The notes below the pieces were generated by a model. The model did not search any database and was not told the DNA's origin. It saw only the letters and a list, made by a program, of their open reading frames with translations. This document shows, piece by piece, positions 49,775 through 61,435 of a DNA stretch of 64,000 bases. Numbering within the stretch: position 1 is the first letter of the stretch; every line of letters begins with the position of its first letter. The position numbers and the translations under genes are program-made. Origin of the DNA: Loxodes magnus (lineage: Eukaryota; Ciliophora; Karyorelictea; Loxodida; Loxodidae); the NCBI GenBank assembly GCA_946699065.1, contig CAMPDV010001071.1:1-64000 (forward strand). Reading direction: 5' to 3'.

Positions 49775-50413
49775 TCAGAGTCTGCTAAGCATTCTTAACG
49801 TTCTTTGTTGTTCTTTCATCTAAATTTATCTTCACTGATCGCAATTTTGTAATAGGTGTCACTTTGATTTGCAATAATAGCAATTTTTGATTGGTCTTTT
49901 CTTGAATCTCTTCAGAAATACTTTTTTTTCAAGTTAATCGATTCTTTGGAGTAATTCTATATTAATCTTTTCGTCATTCTATTTTTCTTGGATGTTTGTT
50001 TATGTAGAAACTTTTTAAATAATCATATTTTGTTCTTGCTTAAAATTCGATTGAGATTATTCATATAGTTACTATTCCGTGACTAAATTATTTTAAATTA
50101 ATTGTCGTCTTATTATTAGTAGCTCGTTGTTTTAATCTTCAATAGTATTCATTAGTTCTCTTATTTTTTCCCCTTGATTGTAAATTGTTTCCTAATAATT
50201 TTGTATTATTGTTTTCATTTAATCAATTTATATTTAGATTTCTGATTATTTTTGTACTTTTACTGGATTCGTCTCTATTGTTCCAATTATAACTTTTCCT
50301 TCAGATGAGGAACTTGATTTATCTTCTTCTTGTTATTGTTTCTGCATTAGTTTCGCAGCTTTCCTTTTTGCGTTCTTAATTTGGTTTTTGGAAAGGCGAA
50401 TAGATTATTCCAT
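49775..50413 (-). CDS. intact gag-like ORF1 with zinc knuckle
   Basis: An ATG (50413-50411) to TGA (49777-49775) frame of 212 codons. It has a basic N-terminus MEQSIRLSKNQIKNAKRKAA, an acidic/Ser patch, then a long coiled coil (QGEKIRELMNTIEDQNNELL, INIELLQRIDQLEKKV). The knuckle NCYYCKSK(TGA)HLLQNC has TGA where Gly normally precedes His, and a further TGA lies eight residues later. The first ~175 codons contain no TGA. The product is probably an RNA-binding Gag. No APE or RT follows, so it is a lone ORF1 like several others here. Confidence 0.65.
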
Positions 50414-50419
50414 TTTTTT

Positions 50420-51620
50420 TTATTCCTCAGAATAAATTATAACATAGCTTAAATACACTTCAGTAATAAAAGATAAAAAGTTTAAAAAATATGCGTAAAA
50501 CTAGCACTACTTATGCAAATCTATAAAACCTCAGTTGCTTAGTTGCTAATATAAATTATCCTTTATTTTTTGAGGTATATTTCTTACTAACATTTTTTCT
50601 TCTATTTAATATAAAATTGTTCGAAGTATCTGTTGCATTTATAATAAATGAAATATTTAATTTTCTTAAGTTTAAATGAAGTTGCTTTTAGGTTATTTAA
50701 AATTCTAACTTATTCTTTATGGCTGGATATTTAAAATCTGAGAAAGCCACTTGATATTTATTGTTCTATTTTTTATTCATAATTTCCTCTTCCTTATAAA
50801 ATATTCCAAATATTCGAATAAACAAAGCTTAAACTTCTTTGTTTCTAATTTCTTTAAGTTCTCTTAGAGGATGAAAATAAATTATCCCTAGTTTTAATTA
50901 AATTATTTTTCTACTTATGTCTATCTGTATTTTCTTTTGGATTTAAGAATTATATAGTATCTCTTTCAACGCTCTTTTCTCTATAATTTGATATGGAAAT
51001 GATTTAATTTCTGTATTCAGACTTTTAGTTAATTTCATTTTATGACTACTAGAAAACTAATTTTCTTATTTTATTGTTATATCTTCTTTTTTATGACCAC
51101 AGTATCTTACTATTAAATTTTCCTTCTATTGATTAAAAAAGATATAAATTTGAATGTTTCTTTAAGATTTGCAAATTTTATGGTTAGTTTTTTGAAAAAT
51201 CCTTTCATAAGCGCTTTTGCTCTCAGAGTTTTCCTTTATTTAAACTTCTTAATTTCTGTTATTTTAACCTTTCAACATTTCTTTAATCCACTCATTTCTT
51301 TCATTCTCTTAATTTTTAAAGTTTCTTTTTTACTTTTTACTTGGTTCTCTAGTGAATTTTAAAATAGTATACAAGTTATTAATATAATCAAGTTTATTAT
51401 CCCTCTAAAAGCGTCATTTTGCCTTTATTTTTTACAAGAAGCTCTTATATCAAGCATACTCTTAGCCTAAATGTCTAAATTGAAACTATTTTGCTTATTC
51501 CTTTATAAATATTGCTTAGCTTAAGATGATTAAGATCATTTTTGCCTTATTCATAGTTAGTTCTCCATGATAGAAAGAATAAATTAAAAGTCCATTTACG
51601 AAAGGAGTTGCATTTTAGAA
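50420..51620. other. AT-rich spacer
   Basis: No motif-bearing gene was found. Confidence 0.4.
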
Positions 51621-51627
51621 GCAAACA

Positions 51628-52197
51628 TGTAGATCTTTATTTCATCAGACAAACATAAGATTACCACATCAGACAAAATAGCATTAAATCATAAAATCAG
51701 ATAGTTTATATATGATGTAACAACAATACTAAAAAAGAAACCTTTCTATTGCATAGCACAAATCTCTTTTAGAAGGGGAATTAAGACTTATCAAATAACT
51801 GTGATTAAAAAAGATATATAAGACTTTATGTAATTGCATCATTAAAAAGAGCATCAACATATACAATATTTTCGCAGCAAATATTATTAAAGCAGCTTAG
51901 ATAAAATATTAATCCATAAACTTAAAAAATATTTTTTCATTTACTTCCATAAGTTATACTTGCATACAAAATTTCTAATTCTTTCTTTATTAATAAAAAT
52001 AAGCTTAAGATTGGTATATATAATCCTTCTTAGATTTGGAGAATTCATTTATATTAAATGGAGCCTTCATATAATCTGTAAATTTAATCTTCTTCTTATG
52101 ATTCGCAGAGACTTTTTTCAATCAAGACAGTATACAAAAAAAGCTTATTTTTATCATTTTCTTTATGAAGTTTTACTCCTAAATAGTATATCTTAAC
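51628..52197 (+). CDS. hypothetical protein, uncertain
   Basis: ATG followed by about 190 codons with no TGA in Gln code. The first half is polar (TTSDKIALNHKIRQF). The second half is hydrophobic (FLILSLLIKISLRLVYIILL), suggesting a membrane segment. It lies convergent to the kinase at 52.3-53.3 kb. The frame remains open beyond 52197 into the antisense of that kinase, so it could be chance. Confidence 0.2.
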
Positions 52198-52335
52198 CTT
52201 AAATTAGCTAATATATAATATTTTTACTTTAAATATTTCGATAAATCTTTGATTTAGCTAAATAGCTTTGCTCTTGTTAAGATTTATATAATTTACTTAA
52301 AATTAGATATAAACAAATTAATTAAACACTCATAA

Positions 52336-53253
52336 TCACACTGTCTTATCTTACTATTTACATATTATTCTACTAAGCTCTTCTAATACTTCCTTATCTC
52401 TGTTCATTTCTCCTTATAACCAAATATGGCTTTTTATTTACTCGTATGTACATAACCTCTACTTTACATCATTTGCTAGCATTCCTTCTATCAAACTTTT
52501 AAAACTCTCTGAAAATACTATATTCTCTGTCTAGAAGGTACTCCAATAGTTCTCTCTGTTGTTGTTTAAATCATTATAAAAATTATCTTATAATGATGCT
52601 GAATTAAATGGCATTGCTCCTCTTATCATGTTGAACAGTATTATATCTAAGCCAAACATATCTGCTTATATTCCTGTGCTCTTTTATTATAAAAGCATTT
52701 GAGGGTTTATAAATCCTTCTGTGCCTTTCTTAGATAAACAATCTTTTTACGAACTTAAACCAAAACCAGTTATTTTCACTAAGCATTTTCCTTTCTTTTC
52801 TCTGATTAAGATATTAGCAGGTTTTATATCATAATGGTAAACATTTTTCATATGACAATAATTTAGTCCTTCTAGTATGCTAATGAAAATGAATCTAGCA
52901 GTAGATTCACTTAAATTCCTTTTCAATAAGATTTTCAAAAGATCTCCGTATTAGCAGTATTCTAATAGCAAATAAGCTTTAGCATACTTCTTGTTTCCAT
53001 TATCGAAGCATCCGTTCTTATTGAAGGATTTCATTCTAATTACGTTTTAATGTTTTCCTAGTATCTTAAGTGCTTTTACTTCATCATAGAAACCACCTTC
53101 ATTTCTTTTTAAGTCTGAAATCCTATAAGTTTTAGCTACATAAGTTTACTCATTTCCAGTAACAATGAATATCTAACTTTATCCTCCTTGATGAGTTTAG
53201 GATGTAGAATTTTCGTCAATAAGGAATTCATCGAGTTTTAATGTTCTTTTCAT
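52336..53253 (-). CDS. divergent protein kinase, possible pseudokinase
   Basis: A complete 305-codon gene from ATG (53253) to TGA (52336-52338), with no internal TGA and TGG for Trp (NYWST, HIWLQG). YVAKTY carries the ATP-site Lys41. The catalytic loop is YHYDIKPANILI (HYD at 140-142 instead of HRD). The metal-binding DFG is GFG (Gly163). AXGLDIILFNMIRGAMPF-like subdomain IX and KQRLCTYEQIKSHIW (subdomain XI) follow. Loss of the DFG Asp normally abolishes or strongly reduces phosphotransfer, so a scaffold role is likely. It resembles CAMK-like ciliate kinases. The tandem TGAs at the end support TGA as terminator here. Confidence 0.85.
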
Positions 53254-53259
53254 CTAATT

Positions 53260-54713
53260 TATAATTGCAGTAGCTCTGAATGCTATATAACCAATTTATA
53301 AAATAAAAGGCATTATTTATAATTGTTTAGTCTACAATAAATATCTAGCAAAACTAGCTTATTTTCATTACTGATATAATGCTTATGTACTTTAAAATAC
53401 AAGCACTTCAAAATTAATTTCCAGTGTTTAAAATAAATATTTCTAGTCAAGTATTGCTTCCAGTTATAGACAGAAATAGGTTTTTAAAATAATTTGGCGT
53501 TTATGATGACTAGATATTGAGTGTAAAACTAGAAATTATCTTATAAGCATTTTAATATTTTAAACTAAGCTGCTTTATTTATAAAGTTCTAGAGATATCT
53601 TCATGGTATTTATAACTAAGTCATTATTTTCATTTGCTTCTCCTTCCCTTTAAAGTAGTTTTTCTTTAAATATTATAATATTTTATATAACTAGATGTAT
53701 ATTTTACAATTATAAAGAGTAAAGAGAAGATATTTCAATATCTAGGTAAAGGTTGATACTTAAATTTTAGGGTAATATTTATTAAGAAATAAAGAAATGA
53801 AAGGACCAAGAAAGATGAAATATAGGAATAAAAAAGAATAAAATTTTAATTTTTTCTATCATATATACATATTAAATGATTATCATTTTTAAATACGTAA
53901 GATATAATTATCATATTTTCAAAAGCCATAAATTAGATTTTTTCAATTTCTAAATTAATTTCATTTTTTATTCTGTTTCAGAAGATTGGAGTTCTAAGAG
54001 TCATTAAATAGATATTAGATTTAGATTTAACTCCAAGGAGCTTTTTCTACGTCAGTTGAGAAACTGAAATAAATAGTTGTAAGTAAAATCTTTTAGATTT
54101 AAGGATTGAAGGAGAACCAAAATTTGATTAAATTTGGAGTAAGTTCACTTTAAATTCGCTAACAGAGGTTAAATTTAGAAATAAACGATTATTTTTAAAA
54201 TTATATATGGATATAGTTATAAGGTTAAAGCGTATAAGGTGAACATTTTTACATTTAGATTTAGGAATCTAAGGATTGCAGAAATAAACTTAAAAGCAGC
54301 TCTTTAAATTTTTAGTTATGATCTGATTAATTTAATTAAACAGTAGAACTATAATAAATCCTATGAAGTAAATTTATTGTAAATCATAGAGATAAAGCTT
54401 ATTCTTTTATAATTGCTCAGAAAATTTTAAATCAGTATACTTATTTTCAGGCTTTAAGAAAAATTTAATTAATCTTCTTTATTTATCATTTTGTTCAGGT
54501 TTTCACATATCACTTATAAATTAAAAAAATGTATGCACTATTGTATGTTAATGAGAAAAATATATAAAAATATGTTTATATATAATAAATTAGATTTTTT
54601 ATTTAATCATAGAGATAGAACTTACAGTGTTTAACTAAAGTTTATAATCTGGTAATAGTTTAAAGTATTTATCACTCAGAAAAAATTTCTATTAAATTCT
54701 TTATTTAACGAAT
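53260..54713. other. AT-rich intergenic
   Basis: Upstream of the kinase start and downstream of the tRNA. Nothing supported. Confidence 0.5.
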
Positions 54714-54718
54714 AAAAA
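54714..54718 (-). terminator. Pol III terminator of tRNA-iMet
   Basis: Five T on the minus strand, one base after the 3' end of the tRNA gene. This is the standard Pol III stop. Confidence 0.8.
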
Positions 54719-54719
54719 T

Positions 54720-54790
54720 AGCGAGGAGTAGTTTCGATCTACCGACCTCTGGGTTATGGGCCCAGCGCGCTTCCACTGCGCTACCCCGCT
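54720..54790 (-). tRNA. initiator tRNA-Met (CAT)
   Basis: The 71-nt cloverleaf is complete: acceptor AGCGGGG/CCTCGCT with the eukaryotic-initiator A1:U72 pair, D stem GCGC/GCGC, anticodon stem CTGGG/CCCAG with loop CCCATAA (CAT), and T stem with loop ATCGAAA. The three G:C pairs in the anticodon stem and ATCG in place of TTCG are hallmarks of eukaryotic initiator tRNA. No intron. Internal A and B boxes are present in their usual places. It is the only clear tRNA gene in the window. Confidence 0.95.
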
Positions 54791-54794
54791 TTTT

Positions 54795-55625
54795 ATTATT
54801 ATTTATACTAATCTCTTAAATATCTAATTTTTCCCTTTTTTATTACTTACAAAATTAAAAAATTCGTAACCTTAAATATTTTTTTATTTCAAGCAAATCA
54901 TAATAAAAGTGCTTCAGCTTTCAAATTTTTCTTTAGATAAAATTAAAAAATAAGTATAATAATTTTCCAAAATAACTCTTTCTGAAGATCATTTTAAGAA
55001 ATAAGTATTTGGCTTAGATTTTTAATAATTTATAGTTACTAATTTTATCTTAATTTAGCTTCTAAATGTAAGTTAATACATCTTTTTAATAATTTATTCA
55101 TTCAAATCACTCTACGAATGCTAGTAGAAGTTCTAAAATGTAGCATAAATGTTTCTTCGTCATTTATTAGAGTAAATTTTTTTAGTCTCAGATTCCTATT
55201 TTTTATTGCGTTTTTCGCTAAAGAATTGCTTTACTCTTCAAATGTTAAAAATATTTTTAGCTTAGTACTAGAACTTTAGCTAATGAATGAACTTGTTAAT
55301 CTAATTGCTTAAAACACATCGATAGTATATAAATTAATGAGTGCTACTAGTAAAGCACAAGTTAATCCTTAAAGAGGATAGAAGCTAAAAATATCCCTAA
55401 TCATTTTTATTTATTGAGCTTCGTAACTATATCAGAATTGATTATACAATGAGTTTATAATTAGCTTAAACTCTAGCGTTTATAAGGAAAGTTTCTTTAC
55501 TAGATTATAAAAAGTAAGCCTTTAAAAGTAAGCAATTAATTCATTATAGAATGAATTCTCCATTTCAACTTACTTACTCCTCATTTTACTTTTGCGGTAA
55601 ATTGGTGAGTAAATCTTGTTTAAAC
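54795..55625. other. AT-rich intergenic, possible upstream exon
   Basis: An ATG near 55548 opens MNSPFQLTYSSFYFCGKL, which runs into a TGA at about 55646 in another frame from the next ORF. It could be a first exon or chance. Confidence 0.3.
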
Positions 55626-55630
55626 ACTGA

Positions 55631-56038
55631 ATTTACATCTCAAAAGTGAAATCAGGAAAAAGATAAAACTAGTTTTAGTTGAACTAGCTAACAAGCTAAA
55701 GATCGATAATAGTTGTAGAGGATAAACAACATTATGAAATAAATTTAAAAAGTGACTCTTAAAATAGATCCAAAATAATAATAAGGAAGTTAGATTAAAA
55801 TTAATATGAACTTTGTAAAAGTGAATCATTAAGGAAAATAATTGAATATATTGGAGAGATTTAACTAATAGTTTGGAACTAGGTTGAAGGAAGGAAGATA
55901 GAATAACGAGGTACATAGATTTTGGTTTATAATAGAATAGATAAATTAAAGGAAAATAAATTTTGTGAATAAATAAATGGCTTAGAAGATGGAACAACAT
56001 CTGGAGATATCGAAGAAAATTTGAGAGCAAATAAATGA
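55631..56038 (+). CDS. hypothetical protein, C-terminal part
   Basis: A 135-codon frame bounded by TGA at both ends (55628 and 56036). The product is charged and protein-like: RSIIVVEDKQHYEI, ELCKSESLRKIIEYIGEI, NGLEDGTTSGDIEENLRA. It has no ATG near its start, so an upstream exon or frameshift is needed. No family was recognised. The antisense strand is also open but lacks typical composition. Confidence 0.4.
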
Positions 56039-56434
56039 TTAATTTCCTATAAATTTTAAATTTTTAAAGCTTATTAATTTTATATATAAGAGCTCAAAAT
56101 CTTTTTTTATCTTATAATAAATTAAGCGAAAATTTAAATTTGGTTACTTATGCTGAACTGTTTTTAATTTATTAAAACTTAAATAAATTTTTTTATAAAT
56201 TAAATTAATTTATCTCAATTTGCTTAGCTTAAGAATATTAAAATTTTTCTATTTATATTATGAAGAAATTAAAACCTTAATTCCGATACTTTTCTTTCAT
56301 GAGAAAAGTAGTTCCCAATTTTAAATTTATACATAATCCTATTAAAATTCTTAAATTATACCTAATTAATCCATCTCACTAACTTATTATAATATACACT
56401 TTATGTTGAAAAATATAAAAAAAGAGTTAAAGTT

Positions 56435-57285
56435 AAAAAGCTTTGTTAAAGCCTTAGTAATCAGCCATCTGACCTATTCTATCAGCTTGTCTCCATTAGT
56501 TTGTCTAGAATTTCTACTAGGCTTAGTTAGGCGGTGTAGCACTTCATTAGCGCACCATCCTTTAATATTCTGAATAGTCTTCATCTTGCTTGTAGCGTTC
56601 CTAATTATTTCTCCAAGGATTAAGATTTGAATTAAAGAATTTTTTCTATAAATTTTTCCGCTTTATGTTGGATATATCCTAAATAGTTTTCTAAAAATAT
56701 CTTATTTTAGTCTTTCTTTAAATTTCGCTTAGTTAGTAGCAGTATTTTCATTGGTGTTATTTATTGCACACGTAGCATTTCATTCTTCTTTTAACCTATT
56801 ATTCCTGTAACACTTATTTAATTTAAATTTACTACTTATTTTAAATAAACGTTTACTGTTTATTTTAATTTGAGGCTTCATTTTCTATTTCTCAGGATCT
56901 GATTAATCCTATTAAAACGAAAATGTTGTTACCTGAATTAATTATTAAATTTAAAGAATTCTTTGTTCCAGTTTGCTTTCTATTTCTTATGATGATTAAT
57001 ATTGCTTCTCAAGCAAAGACGTTATTAATTTTTCTAATTTTTCTACTTTATCAGTGAGATATCTATTTTTGAACATAAACTCTTTTAATGACTTAGATAA
57101 TATTTCTATTTGAGTATGTGTCGGAAATTTTTTTAGTTCTGGATTTCCAAGTGGTTAATGTTCGTCATATCAATCATATTTCTCACTTTCACTCCTTGTA
57201 ATTATTTCGCTTTTTTATTTCTTAGAGAATTTTCCTGTTTAAGTGTTTTGTTCAAAGTTCTGTTATTTCTTAGAAGCCATTTTTA
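56435..57285 (-). mobile_element. gag-only element family B, copy 3
   Basis: ATG at 57280-57278. The N-terminal ~110 residues are the best preserved of the three copies (MASKKQQNFEQ, LGNPELKKFPTHTQIEIL, KVEKLEKLITSLLEKQYQ coiled coil). KYD(TGA)YD is conserved, and the knuckle is CYVCNKQHQ(TGA)KYC. A 1-2 base change at the DPMEIE site shifts the frame. The 3' tail is nearly identical to the other copies: hairpin at 56534-56565, GTCAGATGGCTGAT and GCTTTAACAAAGC, then T/AAC runs. Confidence 0.75.
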
Positions 57286-57289
57286 TATA

Positions 57290-57860
57290 AATAATCTAGT
57301 TATTTTATTTAATACTCATTACATTAGAATTAAATTTATCACTAAGATACTAATATATTTACTTTAATTAGTAGATGCTTGATTTGTAATACTTATATTA
57401 TACTATTTGATTAATAATCATTTTGATTTAATTATATTAGCATAACTTTTAATATTTCTATTTATTTAATTAAATGTATTCTTCATTTTAGTTTATTACT
57501 ATAATTCTCTATGAAATAAATTTTATCTGTGCCCTTTGAGTTTATTCTTTAACTTATGATCTATTAACTATAAAAATTTGCTTTAATATTTTCCACCTTA
57601 AAGTTATTTATCCTTAAATCTATTTTATTATTTTAAATAAAGATTTTCTTCTCACAATAATAGATTTTTAATTTATTATGCTTATTTATATTAAATTAAG
57701 TTTTATATTATTTTTCTAAATTTTAAATTTAATATATTTTTATTTTTTACCTTTTTATTTAAATTATACTATTTGCTTAAAGAATATTAACTACAATACT
57801 ATTATTTTAGTTACTTTTAGATGCTTTTTTATTTTTTTATTATTGATACTTTTTTATTAA
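57290..57860. other. AT-rich spacer
   Basis: Nothing supported. Confidence 0.5.
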
Positions 57861-57865
57861 ATTAA

Positions 57866-58690
57866 ATGGTACCTAAAAAATTACAGACGTCTATCAACGA
57901 ATACCTAAAAAGATTTGAATAGCAATCTAATTTAATCAAATAATAATTTTAATAAGATAAAGTACAATAATCTCATGAATTTTGGATAATCAGTTCAGTA
58001 AAGGATATTAAATACACAATATGAATTAAAAAAATATAGATTAAAGATTGAAAAATTATAATAGAAACTTGAAAAAATGAAAGAATAACTAAACCCTTAA
58101 TTTTCATCTATAGAGGATGCAATAGATAGCATATAATCGTAAATAAGATATAAACTGGATGAGTTTGACAAATAATTTAATTAATTTCCATAAATGTTTT
58201 AATTTTATTTTTCTTAATTCCAATTTAAAATAAAAGAACTTTAAGAAAGAGAGAATATCCAATAATAAATTATATTAAGAAGCAATTGATAACAAGGAAA
58301 TATTCTTCTGACATCGAAAGCAATTAACTATAATAAAGCTAAGAAGAAAAATAAGCTTTTATGTATGTTAAAAGTAGTATCATTATAATAGATACTGGTG
58401 AAGAAACTAAATCTATGTAAACAATAGAAGAAATATAGCAAAATACCTATTTCAAATATGATCAACTCAAACATGTTAAACATAACATATAGTGAAAAAT
58501 TTTATAATAATAATATTAAGAATTTTACAAGTAATTTATAGATGAAAAAGACTAACCGTGAAAACCAGATTATAAATGTAGATGGCAGACTAATGAAATC
58601 CTAAACCGCCCTGTAGTTCTAGAGAAGAATTTTCCAAATTCCCTGGATGTATAGGCCAAATTTTGAAATTATTAACTCTTTTTAACTTTT
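57866..58690 (+). mobile_element. gag-only element related to family B
   Basis: The ATG opens MVPKKLQTSINEYLKRFEQQ, a Gln-rich coiled-coil type N-terminus, with decay after about 55 codons. The 3' part has GATGGCAGACTAATGAAATCC...ACCGCC (58580-58611), aligning with the family B hairpin GATGGTGCGCTAATGAAGTGC...ACCGCC, and ends AACTCTTTTTAACTTTTTTT like family B. It is therefore a diverged relative. Confidence 0.5.
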
Positions 58691-58694
58691 TTTA

Positions 58695-59400
58695 AACATA
58701 TTTGAAGTTTTTTAGATAGCTTTAATATCTTCTTATTAAAGCTTATTATATCTAAACTTTCTTAAATAGAAAATTTTACAGTATTTATTTAATTCTTTCA
58801 AATTTTATTTTTAATTATATCTCTTATTTTAACCCAACTATTCATTTTTAGAATAGATTCTTATAGAATTTTATTGTTGATATGTATATTCACTAATATT
58901 TTATTATTTAACTCTTTATATTATAAACTATGAATATCTTCTATCTCTTAGACTTATTATTTTTTAAATTAGTTATATTCAATTATTGTAAAATTCACAT
59001 ACTTATCTTATTGATTATTATACCTTAAGTTAAATAGCAAAAATGAGAGAGTTATTCTTAACTTTAATGAAAATTATGAATAAAAATGTTATATTAGGTA
59101 TTAATAATAATTGTCTCAGTCTTTTTTTTAGTTGTAATTTAATAATTTTTTTAATGCTTAGCATACATTTAATTTCTTTATAAAGTTTTTTAGTTTTTCT
59201 TAGAAATAAATAATTATATTCCTTTAATTATTTTTAGATAGTACATTGCAATATTAATGCTTAATTTTAAAAGAAAGATCAAATTAATATTGTTCTTAAT
59301 TATTTTATTTCAGATTACAACAATTTACATGCTATGCTGTTTTAGATCCAATATTTTTTAGTTTACTTGTTTTTGTTTAAATTCTGAACAGATTTTGTTT
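58695..59400. other. AT-rich spacer
   Basis: Nothing supported. Confidence 0.5.
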
Positions 59401-59404
59401 GCTA

Positions 59405-59575
59405 TACTATCTAGTCGGAACCACTTCTTCCCTCAGCGTCATCGATATCTCCTGCTGGGAAAAGTGCGTTAATCATCTTCCTAGATTGGGTTAGAGTCTC
59501 GTTTGTTGGAGCAAACGAGTAGAATCTCCTATAGAAGTGATCCTGTACGAGTACAGTCTTACTAATATTTTTCTT
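59405..59575. ncRNA. candidate structured RNA island
   Basis: A GC-richer 170-bp island with perfect stem-loops. CTCGTTTG...CAAACGAG at about 59492-59519 (8-bp stem) and CTGTACTCGTACAG at about 59551-59564 are the clearest. It has no 3' LINE hairpin. It may be a SINE-type head or a stand-alone RNA gene. Confidence 0.35.
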
Positions 59576-59579
59576 CATT

Positions 59580-61435
59580 CAATATATTCCTTTATCTTTT
59601 TATTCTATTAAGGTTTTAATCATATAAATCAATCATTTCGTTTATAATCACTTTAATTTAAAAATATTTTCATGCTACTTTATTTTTCATTTCTATATAA
59701 TTCAAATAAATTCCCTTTAGATTTGAGTATTATTACATTTATTATAAAAAACAAATTTACAAGTTGAAACTGGATTTAGATTATCCTTAAATAAGTGAGC
59801 CTAACTAACTTTATCTGTTTTGGAATTTTACCTTCTTTTTATTACTAAGTCAGAACATATTTTCCAAAAAACGACTTAAAGTTTGAAAAATGTTTTTAGC
59901 TTAAAAAATATTAAATTTAGTTATAAAAAGAAATATAAGCTTTTATGATATTTATTTACTTACTAAATCAAATAATAATTTCCCATTGTTTGTTTGATGA
60001 ATTGTAGCTCTTTGAATCCGTATAAAAGTTAAATTAATAGATGCTATTTCTTTATAAAACTGATTATTCTAAATCTTTTTATTATATAAGGATGTTTTTC
60101 TCCTTTTACATCAATTAATTAAGTCAAAGATTTGAGCTTATAGTTAAGAAAAATTTACTCTGATAGAATTTTTTTTATTTATGTAGCATAATTTGCATAA
60201 GCATATGCTCTTTGAGTTAACTTCTAGTTACTCATCATTCGCTAATTTTACTTACTCTCAAATATTTAAATTTTATCTATTTAATTTAATTATTAATAAA
60301 AATATCCACCAAACGTATAAACCTTAGAATAAACTTAGTCATATAAATAATCATACTTCTTAATTAACACTTATTATATACTTTCGAAATTTTTGGCCCA
60401 AGCTAAATATTTCACTCTTTTTGATACATCTATATTCAGATATTTATTGTTAAATCTTCGCAAAATAATGCAAACTAGTTTTTTTATTAAAGCTTGTTTT
60501 ATGAAAGTTATTTTAGATTTTCATCTTATAAGCTTATGCATCTTTTAACAATACCTTCGAATCTAATTTAGCTAAATTATTATCCTCTTGGAATTATTAA
60601 ACTTTATTCAAAAATTGCTTTTTTCCATTAATCCTTAATTTCAGCCTCTTTAGTTGAAAAAGTAATTTTTTAGCCGAATAAGTTCTAATAGTTTAAAAGC
60701 TTTAGAAAATAGTAGAAATAGATTTATAAAGCATAACTTGAACTAAATTAGAGCGAATTTCACATTTTAAACTTCTCTCGATAGAAATATAAATTAAATC
60801 TGCTTCCAATTTTAATAAACATACACAGCATACGAGTGCTGTAACTGTCTGAAGTAAGATAAAATAGTTGAATAAAGCAATTTTGAAGAACTTAAGAATG
60901 GGAAAGTGCAAGAAATAGTATAATATGCTACTGCTACCAGGCATTTTAGCAGCAAAGAAGAAAAAACGCTAAATTTTAAACTAAATCTGTGAGAATAGTT
61001 TTAACTAATTTTTTAGATTTCTCACTCGATATAAAATGTAAAAAATTGATCTTAATAAGAATTAGAATGAGCTCCATATAAATGATAATGCATAACAATT
61101 AAATAAGTTTTTAATCTGATCTAAAATAGGCAAATAATTAAATTTTCTACTGATAAATAATTATAAGGAGCATATATAGTAAGTTTTAACAAAAATCGAA
61201 GAAATTAATGATTGAACTATTAAAAGGGGAATAAATCCAATTTTATTATTTAAACAATTCTTTTAAATTAAAATATATTCATCACCAGATTAAATAAATG
61301 AACATTAAATAAGAAACTATTCATCAAAAGATATAAAAGATATTTCAAGTTGCTTTAAGTTAAATTTTTTCTAATAATTAGTCATTTTAACTTAAAGATA
61401 AAAAAATTAAAAATTAATTGATAATTTTAATTTTT
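59580..61435. other. AT-rich stretch, possible coding near 60.7-61.0 kb
   Basis: At 60820-60970 the plus strand gives NKHTQHTSAVTV and MLLLPGILAAKKKKR, which is protein-like but unassigned. The rest is A/T-rich. Confidence 0.3.

Noticed and set aside
55620..56030. 136-codon minus-strand frame
   Set aside because: It is antisense to the plus-strand frame that ends in a natural-looking acidic C-terminus. Its composition is Leu/Phe/Ser-rich, as expected for antisense.
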